A stretch of 20,314 nucleotides of DNA, taken from positions 1-20,314 of IMG/VR virus record IMGVR_UViG_3300048927_000086, one strand, 5' to 3'. How positions within the stretch are numbered: the first letter of the stretch is position 1; every line of letters starts with the position of its first letter. Below are positions 14,718-20,314 of the stretch, piece after piece. The stretch comes from a virus. The notes under the pieces were generated by a model that searched no databases, was not told the origin of the DNA, and saw only the letters and a list, made by a program, of their open reading frames with translations. The position numbers were made by a program, and so were the translations under genes.

Positions 14718-14944
14718 TGGCCGATACCGACCACTACGTAGAGATCCGCTACAGCAACGACGGCGGCCACAACTGGCAGAACTGGAAGCGTCGTTCCATC
14801 GGAAAGACGGGCCAGTACGAGCAACGGGTGAAGATCCACCGCCTGGGTCGATTCCGCCAGCGAGTCTTTGAGATCAAGGTGTCCTCGCCGCGCAAGTCTG
14901 ACTTGCTCACTGCCGTCGTCAACTTTGAGCCAACGGACGACTGA
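14717..14944 (+). CDS. C-terminal fragment of the gp10-like tail nozzle as a separate ORF
   Basis: 75 residues. ATG 14717 overlaps the stop of the preceding ORF (TGATG); a GTG at 14714 is in the same frame. The sequence YSNDGGHNWQNWKRRSIGK, then YEQRVKIHRLGRFRQRVFEI and VSSPRKSDL, is the conserved end of gp10-family nozzle proteins, which are normally one chain of about 472 residues. The two gp10-like parts sum to about that length (397 plus 75). No ribosome site is evident, so translation probably relies on reinitiation. No -1 slippery heptamer is visible. It may be a functional split subunit or a decaying remnant; the intact frame favours function. Confidence 0.82.
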   Translation: MADTDHYVEIRYSNDGGHNWQNWKRRSIGKTGQYEQRVKIHRLGRFRQRVFEIKVSSPRKSDLLTAVVNFEPTDD

Positions 14945-15501
14945 TGAAGATCGCGACCGATCCATGCTTCCTGCAGGAAGTCATGGATCACCCCGCTGTG
15001 CGTCCGTGGATTGGGCCGGATGGCGTGGAGGGGTCGTGGCCGCTTGCTGCGATCTTCGATCAGGGGATCGGGGTTGAGTTCGACGGCGGCGGGTTCTTCT
15101 TCCACCGCCTCGGTGATGGCGTGGTTGAGGTGCACACGGTGTTTCTCCCTGGCACGAAGGGCGTGGCACGGTTCTGCGCGCAGGCGGCTGAATACCTGTT
15201 CTGTGGCACCGAAGTGACCAAGATTGTCACGAAGGTTCCCGTCGACAACGTGCCGGCCCTGCGCCTGACCGAGCGGGTGGGGTTCCGCCTGGATTACGTA
15301 CGTCCTTTCGCTTTCCTGCGCGGCGGCGTGCTGCACGACGTGAGGCACTACAGCTGGGACATCGATCTCTGGCTGCGCGGCACTGCGGGCCCTCAGTGGG
15401 CCTATGAGCGCTGCTGCGAACTGGACAACAAGAACAAGGGCCTGCGCCTGCGATACCGCTGGGCAGTGATGAACGACGACTATTCGGTATTGGAGAGCTG
15501 A
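14944..15501 (+). CDS. gp14-like protein with a GNAT-like fold (DUF2824 type)
   Basis: 185 residues, TGATG overlap with the preceding gene. The middle and end read like an acetyltransferase fold: VEVHTVFLPGTKGVARFCAQ, then TKIVTKVPVDNVPALRLTER and VGFRLDYVRPFAFLRGGVLH. The NxPALRLxxxxGF pattern is the usual GNAT C-terminal part. P22 gp14, a minor protein needed for infectious particles, belongs to DUF2824, and the place between gp10 and gp7 is the same. Whether it binds acetyl-CoA is unknown; the P-loop-like acceptor motif is only partly conserved (PGTKGVA). A cytoplasmic assembly role is the likely function. Confidence 0.78.
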   Translation: MKIATDPCFLQEVMDHPAVRPWIGPDGVEGSWPLAAIFDQGIGVEFDGGGFFFHRLGDGVVEVHTVFLPGTKGVARFCAQAAEYLFCGTEVTKIVTKVPVDNVPALRLTERVGFRLDYVRPFAFLRGGVLHDVRHYSWDIDLWLRGTAGPQWAYERCCELDNKNKGLRLRYRWAVMNDDYSVLES

Positions 15502-15502
15502 T

Positions 15503-16369
15503 ATGCCAGCTGTAGGTGCAATTGTTGGGGCTGCCGGCAGCCTTGTTGGCGGGAAGATGCAGAGTGACGCGGCAGGAAAGGCTGGCGACGCATCCACTGC
15601 GGCCTCCCGCGATGCGATCCAGGCCCAGGTGGCGATGTACAACCAGAGCCGTGCGGACACCATGCCGTATCAGGTGACGGGTACTGGCGCGCTCAACATG
15701 CTGGCCGGGATGTATGGCCTGCCGACCTACTCGGCGCCGATGTCGAACGGGATCACGATCACGCAGCCCGAGCCGGCCAAGAAGAAGAAGCGCAGCCTCT
15801 TCGACAAGGTGACGGACCCTGCGAACCTGGCCGGTCAGTTCGGCGGCACCAGCTACGACCCGATGGGCTTCTTTAGCAGCGGCACGACTGGTGGCGGTGG
15901 CGGCCTGACCATCTCAGCTGGCGGCGGCGGTGGTGGCGGCATTGCTGGCGGGGCGGGTGGCGGCGTTATCACCCCTGGCACCCAGCTGGCGGACTACAGC
16001 CAGTTCTACGAGACCCCTGACTATCTTGTAGCCCGAGACGAGGGCATCAACGCGCTGGACCGTGGTGCTGCGGCCCGTGGCGGTCTGTACTCCGGTGGTG
16101 CTGACGCTGACCGGATGACGTTCGGCTCCAACCTCGGTTCCAAGGCCTTCGGAAACTTCCAGAACTCCCTGTTCCGGCTGGCCGGCCTCGGTGGCAGTGC
16201 GAACAGTGAGCTCAACAGCCTCGGGCAGAACACCGCAGGGCAGATCGGCAACCAGCTGACCAATGCTGGCAATGCTCGCGCCTCGGCTTACTGGCAGCAG
16301 GGGCAGGCCCAGGCCAACACGCTCAACAACCTTGCCGGGTTCGCCGGCAGCTACTTCGGGAGCCGCTGA
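15503..16369 (+). CDS. Ejection protein, P22 gp7-like
   Basis: 288 residues. ATG 15503 follows GGAGAG. It starts with a hydrophobic Gly/Ala segment (AVGAIVGAAGSLVGGKMQ), then RDAIQAQVAMYNQSRADTMP, a KKKKR patch at about 93-97, a polyglycine stretch (about 129-154), and TPDYLVARDEGINALDRGAA with GGLYSGG. The last block is common in virion DNA-transfer proteins of this type. P22 gp7 (229 residues) leaves the head before the DNA and helps build a channel across the cell envelope. The order gp7-gp20-gp16 is kept here. The extra length comes mostly from the glycine-rich linker. Confidence 0.8.
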   Translation: MPAVGAIVGAAGSLVGGKMQSDAAGKAGDASTAASRDAIQAQVAMYNQSRADTMPYQVTGTGALNMLAGMYGLPTYSAPMSNGITITQPEPAKKKKRSLFDKVTDPANLAGQFGGTSYDPMGFFSSGTTGGGGGLTISAGGGGGGGIAGGAGGGVITPGTQLADYSQFYETPDYLVARDEGINALDRGAAARGGLYSGGADADRMTFGSNLGSKAFGNFQNSLFRLAGLGGSANSELNSLGQNTAGQIGNQLTNAGNARASAYWQQGQAQANTLNNLAGFAGSYFGSR

Positions 16370-16370
16370 C

Positions 16371-17792
16371 GTGGCAGACATCTTCGATTCGTATGCCCGT
16401 GGCCTGCAGGTGGGCCAGCAGCAGAAGCAACGTAACCAGCTCGCCGAGCTGCAGACGCTGGCCCCCCAGGTCATGGGCGGCAATCTGGATGCAACCAGCC
16501 GGGCCTACGCGCTGGATCCGCAAACCGCCCAGGCCTACCAGACCGAGGGCAACCGCCAGCAGCAGCAGCTCGTCGGCCTCGCCAAGACGCTGAAGCAGTT
16601 CGCCAACAACCCGCAGATGCAGGCGGGTGTATACCGCTCGGCCCTCCCATACCTCAAGCGCAACTTCGGCGCCGAGATCCCCGATGACTTCGATGCAGCT
16701 TCGGTCATGCCGATTGTCGATCAGGTGCTGGCGGTGGCCCAGAACGCTCCCAGTAACGGTGGCGCTGGTGGAACCTTGCAATCGCAGCGGATTCTTGAAG
16801 ACGGCAGTATCCTTAATACCTATCGTGATGGTCGAACCGAGAACACTGGGCTCAAGGCTGACCGTCGTCAGTGGTTCCGTGATCAGCCAGGTTTTGAACC
16901 TGAGATCATCAACGCGGACGGGACGATTACTTCTATCGGCGGGGCTCCTGCTCCGGCACGTGGCGGTCAGGGCGTCAATGTTGGTCAGGGCGCAGGTGCT
17001 GTGCGGATGAACATCGAGGGCATTCCTGCCGAGCAGCAGCAGCGCATGGCCCAGACCGTTTCCATGATGCAGCAGGCAGGCTATCCAGAAGCTGATATCG
17101 CATCGTTCCTGCAGAGCCAGCTTCCTCCCGACGTTCCCGGGCTTCCGCAGGCAGGATCGCCCCAGCTGCAAGCCATGAGCCGCGCCCGCCCCACAGCTGC
17201 TCAAGATGCGGCGGCGGTAGAAATGGCACGTCAGAACGTCCAGCTCTCCGCACTTCCTGCCGAACTGGGGATGAGGTCTCAGGCCGCTATCTCTCAGGCA
17301 GAGGGGATTGAACGCGTAAAGTCACAGCAAGAGCGCGAATCCAACGCCCGAACTAAAAACGCATCCCTCAACAACGTTGACCGTGGGCTAAAGCGCATCG
17401 AGTCAGCCATGAACGGGCTCAGTGGCAGATTTGTGGACACGGGCCCCATCGATGGTCGGATCATGAGCAGCACACCCGCAGGGCAGGAGCTTGAGGCCGC
17501 AGTAGGCGCGATCCAGAACGATGTGCTGGCGCTGACGCGGGTTCCCGGTATTGGCTCGCAATCCGATCTGGAAGCGAAAATTGCGAATCTGAAGTATCCG
17601 TCGATCTACAACGCCCCTGATGTCAACGCTCGTAATGTCCAGCAGCTCAAGGCCTTCATCAAGGATCTTAGGGATGGCATTCAGGGGGGCTCACAGACTG
17701 GAGGCAGTGGACCGGCGCCGGGAACCGTAGAGGATGGATATCGCTTCCGTGGGGGCAACCCATCCGATCCCAATAGCTGGGAGCGCATCTAA
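16371..17792 (+). CDS. Ejection protein, P22 gp20-like
   Basis: 473 residues from GTG 16371 (P22 gp20 has 471). GGGAG eight bases upstream supports it; an ATG at 16263 lies inside the gp7-like gene and would add 36 unrelated residues. The protein is Gln/Ala-rich and helical: DSYARGLQVGQQQKQRNQLA at the N-terminus, a central region with TYRDGRTENTGLKADRRQWF, and a long helical part near SLNNVDRGLKRIESAMNGL. The name rests on gene order, length and composition more than on motifs. It would be packed in the head and injected with the DNA. Confidence 0.75.
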   Translation: MADIFDSYARGLQVGQQQKQRNQLAELQTLAPQVMGGNLDATSRAYALDPQTAQAYQTEGNRQQQQLVGLAKTLKQFANNPQMQAGVYRSALPYLKRNFGAEIPDDFDAASVMPIVDQVLAVAQNAPSNGGAGGTLQSQRILEDGSILNTYRDGRTENTGLKADRRQWFRDQPGFEPEIINADGTITSIGGAPAPARGGQGVNVGQGAGAVRMNIEGIPAEQQQRMAQTVSMMQQAGYPEADIASFLQSQLPPDVPGLPQAGSPQLQAMSRARPTAAQDAAAVEMARQNVQLSALPAELGMRSQAAISQAEGIERVKSQQERESNARTKNASLNNVDRGLKRIESAMNGLSGRFVDTGPIDGRIMSSTPAGQELEAAVGAIQNDVLALTRVPGIGSQSDLEAKIANLKYPSIYNAPDVNARNVQQLKAFIKDLRDGIQGGSQTGGSGPAPGTVEDGYRFRGGNPSDPNSWERI

Positions 17793-20185
17793 TGGCTGGC
17801 CCGTGGGAGAAGTATCAGGCCGCCCCCGTGGAAGCTCCCGCTGTCGAAGGGCCCTGGGCGAAGTATGCGGCAGCTCAGCCCGATGCCGAGGCAGAGCAGC
17901 TGCCCTCAGAGGTGGTCGATAAGCCGCTTGAAATTGAGATTGTTGGTGGGAAGAGGGCGCCTGACGGCTGGGAGTACGGACCCGGTCGAGATCTCGCCTT
18001 TGGTGCCCGCTCGCTCCTGCAAGGTGCTGGCGGTTTGCTTGGCGCTGTCGGTGGCGACGCGTTTAACAACTACGTAGCCAACCCCATTGCGCGGGCTGTT
18101 GGCATGCAGGAAGCTCGCCCGTACCGAGAGGAAGCGGCGGCTCTAGCTGATCGTCTTGGCCTGCCGCAGGCTCAAACTGCTGGTGACCGAGTACTGGGGG
18201 ACGTGGGCGAAGCACTGACTGGAACCGGGCTGACGCTCGGCATCGGCGCAGGCGCCAATGCACTTTCAAACGTCGGCCGTGCAGGCACTGCCCCGGCGAC
18301 AAACCGCCTAGGACAATTCCTCACCGCTCAGCCTGGGCTGCAGACGATCTCGGCCGCAACTGGTTCCGGCGCGTCGTCTACTGCTCGCGAATCTGGTGCT
18401 TCACAGGGGAACCAGCTGCTCGCCGGTCTGGCTGGTGGGCTTGGCCCAGGACTGGTAACGGCGGGAGGAGGTGCGGCACTGCGCGGAGCTGTGCGTGGGA
18501 CCTCTGGCGAACAGATGCGGAACACGCTGGCTGACTTTGAGCGCCTTGGTGCTAATCCATCAGTTGGTCAAGCCTCGGGGAATCGGCTTCTTCAAGGGGC
18601 TGAAAATCTTCTGGCTCAGTCTCCGACAAGTGCTGGAGTCATGGCGCGTGCAGCAGAGCGTCAATCTAGTGAGATCAGATCTGGGCTCCGCAGCTTCGCA
18701 GATGACCTCTCACGAAATGCCAGTGGCGAACGTGCCGGGCGTGCCATCAAGCGCGGGATATTCGATGAGGGCGGCTTCAGCCAGCAGTTCAAGGCAACGC
18801 AAGATCAGCTTTATGGAAAAGTGGATGAACTTGTCCCGCCTGACACCGGAGTCCTGCTTGGTAAGACCCGGGCCGCCCTAGACTCGTTGAGCAACCCCAT
18901 CAAATCGCCAGGGGCGCCGAACGTCGCGCGGCTGTTCCAGAATGGAAGGATTACCAGCATTGGTAATGCCGTTGAGGCTGACGTTGCGCTTCCTACTCAG
19001 CAGCAGCTTTCGCTGGACGAGGCTGTTGCGAAGCTCAACCAGTTGTACGCCTCCCGGGACGCGGCAACCCAAGATGCCGGGCGGTTTGCAGCATTTGCCA
19101 ACGATCAAGGAAACATCGCCCGTCAATCTCCACAGGCTGGGATGGCGCAGAGAAATGCGGTCGCTGGTCAGCAAGCAGCCGATGAGGCTACCGGCATCGC
19201 ACGTGAGAGGGTGTCTCAGGCGGCGGAAATCGAGCAGACCCTTGGAGAACTAACGGCGGCTGCCCAGGCGTCTGGCGGTCAGCTGCCCTATGAGGCGGTT
19301 AAGAAACTCCGCTCCCTGGTTGGCGAGGAGCTGCAGGATGCCGGGCTGATGTCCAACTTCCCGCGTTCCAAGTTCAAGGCGCTCTATGCAGCGTTGTCTG
19401 ACGACCTTGAGTCCACTGTTCGTGAGGCTGGGCCAGAAGCTGCAGCAGCCTACAGCCGTGCCAATGCCTACACGCGCGCTGGCATGCGGCGCATGGAGGA
19501 TATCGAGAGCGTCATCGACCGCAATGGCGGCCCGGAGAAGATCTATTCGGCGGCGCTTGCTAGCGGCAAAGATGGCGGGACTACGATTAGGGCTGTAATG
19601 CAGTCTCTGCCTAAGGAGAGCCAGAAGGCCGTAACTGCTGCCGTCATCAAGCGCCTTGGCCGTGCAAATTCTGGAGCGCAAGACGCGGGTGGAGAGGTAT
19701 TCAGTGCAAGGACCTTCCTCACCAACTGGGACAACGTCAGCCCGGAGGCGCGCAAGGCGCTGTTCGACCGATACGGCGAAGGGTTCAGCAAGCAGATCGA
19801 CCAGTTGGCAAGAGTGGCCGACCGGATCGACAGCGGAGCGGGAGTCTTCAAGAATCCTCCGGGCACAGCGAAAAGTGTGGCCGCTCTCACCTATGGCGCG
19901 TCACTGGTAGGCAGCCTCTTCACTGGAGGAACGGGCTATTTGCTAGCGGGAGGATTGACGGCAAATGCTATGGCAAGGCTTATGACCAATCCAACCGTGG
20001 TCAGGAAGTTGGCGCACGCCACGACAATGCCAATCGGCGGAGTCTTAGCAACTGCAAGGAGCCTTCAAGAGGTCGCGAATAGGGAGGATGACCCCGATAT
20101 TTCCGCACTCGCTGCATACCTATCTCAAGACCCACAGCGCGAACTGAATCAGCCCGTACAGAACGACAACCCCGGATACCAATAG
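17792..20185 (+). CDS. Ejection protein, P22 gp16-like, large
   Basis: 797 residues (P22 gp16 has 609). ATG 17792 overlaps the preceding stop (TAATG). The N-terminus carries two copies of GPW(E/A)KY at residues 3-8 and 20-25, a motif seen in large internal virion proteins. Hydrophobic segments occur at about 64-84 (GARSLLQGAGGLLGAVGG), 135-158, and 695-730 (VAALTYGASLVGSLFTGGTG), interspersed with long charged helices. P22 gp16 is injected and inserts into membranes to let DNA cross. The place after the gp20-like gene supports this role. The C-terminal 66 bases overlap a minus-strand gene. Confidence 0.78.
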   Translation: MAGPWEKYQAAPVEAPAVEGPWAKYAAAQPDAEAEQLPSEVVDKPLEIEIVGGKRAPDGWEYGPGRDLAFGARSLLQGAGGLLGAVGGDAFNNYVANPIARAVGMQEARPYREEAAALADRLGLPQAQTAGDRVLGDVGEALTGTGLTLGIGAGANALSNVGRAGTAPATNRLGQFLTAQPGLQTISAATGSGASSTARESGASQGNQLLAGLAGGLGPGLVTAGGGAALRGAVRGTSGEQMRNTLADFERLGANPSVGQASGNRLLQGAENLLAQSPTSAGVMARAAERQSSEIRSGLRSFADDLSRNASGERAGRAIKRGIFDEGGFSQQFKATQDQLYGKVDELVPPDTGVLLGKTRAALDSLSNPIKSPGAPNVARLFQNGRITSIGNAVEADVALPTQQQLSLDEAVAKLNQLYASRDAATQDAGRFAAFANDQGNIARQSPQAGMAQRNAVAGQQAADEATGIARERVSQAAEIEQTLGELTAAAQASGGQLPYEAVKKLRSLVGEELQDAGLMSNFPRSKFKALYAALSDDLESTVREAGPEAAAAYSRANAYTRAGMRRMEDIESVIDRNGGPEKIYSAALASGKDGGTTIRAVMQSLPKESQKAVTAAVIKRLGRANSGAQDAGGEVFSARTFLTNWDNVSPEARKALFDRYGEGFSKQIDQLARVADRIDSGAGVFKNPPGTAKSVAALTYGASLVGSLFTGGTGYLLAGGLTANAMARLMTNPTVVRKLAHATTMPIGGVLATARSLQEVANREDDPDISALAAYLSQDPQRELNQPVQNDNPGYQ

Positions 20186-20314
20186 AGTTGCAATCAAGAA
20201 CCACTCCTTGAGACCAAGCCCAGGTTCAAGTCTTTTTTCATGCTCTTTCTGCATCCAATCTTTCGGGCGGCCACCTACGTTAGATAGGTCGAACTTCGGC
20301 TTGTTGCTCATCAT
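20120..20314 (-). CDS. Small membrane protein, convergent; possible superinfection-exclusion gene
   Basis: 64 residues, start at ATG 20314 or 20311, at the window edge, so an earlier start cannot be excluded. The N-terminal half is polar and basic (SNVGGRPKDWMQKEHEKRLE), and the C-terminal half is one hydrophobic span (WFLIATLLVSGVVVLYGLIQ). It would be an inner-membrane protein with a cytoplasmic N-terminal tail. The gene is the only minus-strand gene here and has visibly lower GC than its neighbours. P22 has the opposite-strand sieA exclusion gene at this place, although no sequence similarity is claimed. A moron or exclusion role is inferred from synteny. Confidence 0.6.
   Translation of the reverse strand: MMSNKPKFDLSNVGGRPKDWMQKEHEKRLEPGLGLKEWFLIATLLVSGVVVLYGLIQFALWVLR

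Noticed and set aside
14749-15663. 304-residue minus-strand open frame opposite the nozzle C-terminus and gp14-like gene
   Set aside because: Antisense shadow of conserved genes; no recognisable motif.
16263-16370. Longer start for the gp20-like protein
   Set aside because: The extra 36 residues overlap the gp7-like gene and are low-complexity basic; GTG 16371 follows the stop and has GGGAG upstream.
1-20314. CRISPR arrays, tRNA genes, insertion sequences, integrase or attachment site
   Set aside because: I looked for regularly spaced repeats, cloverleaf-like segments, transposase motifs and recombinase genes and saw none.

Overview
This window is about 20.3 kb of a P22-like short-tailed phage (podovirus) genome or prophage. 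It covers the end of the middle or delayed-early region, the late switch, the lysis cassette, and most of the packaging, head, tail and ejection module. GC is high (about 60-65% in most lines counted by eye) and genes are packed with ATGA, TGATG or TAATG overlaps. The gene content (YbcO/DUF1364-type protein, RusA, Rmf-like protein) suggests a high-GC gammaproteobacterial host such as Stenotrophomonas, Xanthomonas or Pseudomonas. The host is an inference. No integrase, repressor or attachment site is visible, so lysogeny cannot be judged here.

Layout. (1) Positions 1-2504 hold a chain of small, translationally coupled genes: a partial unknown gene, two unknowns, a two-helix membrane protein, an Rmf-like protein, a YbcO-type zinc protein, a RusA Holliday-junction resolvase, a small winged-helix-like protein and a Q-like late antiterminator. 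(2) Positions 2505-2620 form a regulatory junction with an 18-bp perfect palindrome and a strong rho-independent terminator just before the first late gene. This is the arrangement expected for a Q-dependent late operon. (3) Positions 2621-5024 are the lysis region: a small zinc-ribbon protein, a GH24 endolysin, an HNH endonuclease, two small membrane proteins, a holin candidate and nested Rz/Rz1 spanins. (4) Positions 5017-11795 hold a conserved unknown, small and large terminase, portal, scaffold, coat and two small head-associated genes. A terminator with a UUCG loop follows. (5) Positions 11860-20185 hold the gp4-like adaptor, the gp10-like tail nozzle, a gp14-like protein and three ejection proteins in the P22 order 7-20-16. 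(6) At the right edge a small membrane-protein gene lies on the minus strand, convergent with the ejection operon, where P22 carries the sieA exclusion gene.

The most unusual feature is the gp10-like nozzle. About 397 N-terminal residues and 75 C-terminal residues match the family and add up to about the usual length of gp10. Between them is a roughly 420-residue insert made of an Ig-like (He_PIG) domain and WD40-like propeller repeats. The insert ends in a stop codon, so the nozzle is encoded as two overlapping ORFs. This looks like a mobile surface-display or adhesin cassette placed in a structural tail gene. No gp26-like needle gene is found where P22 has it.

There is no stretch over 300 bases without a gene.
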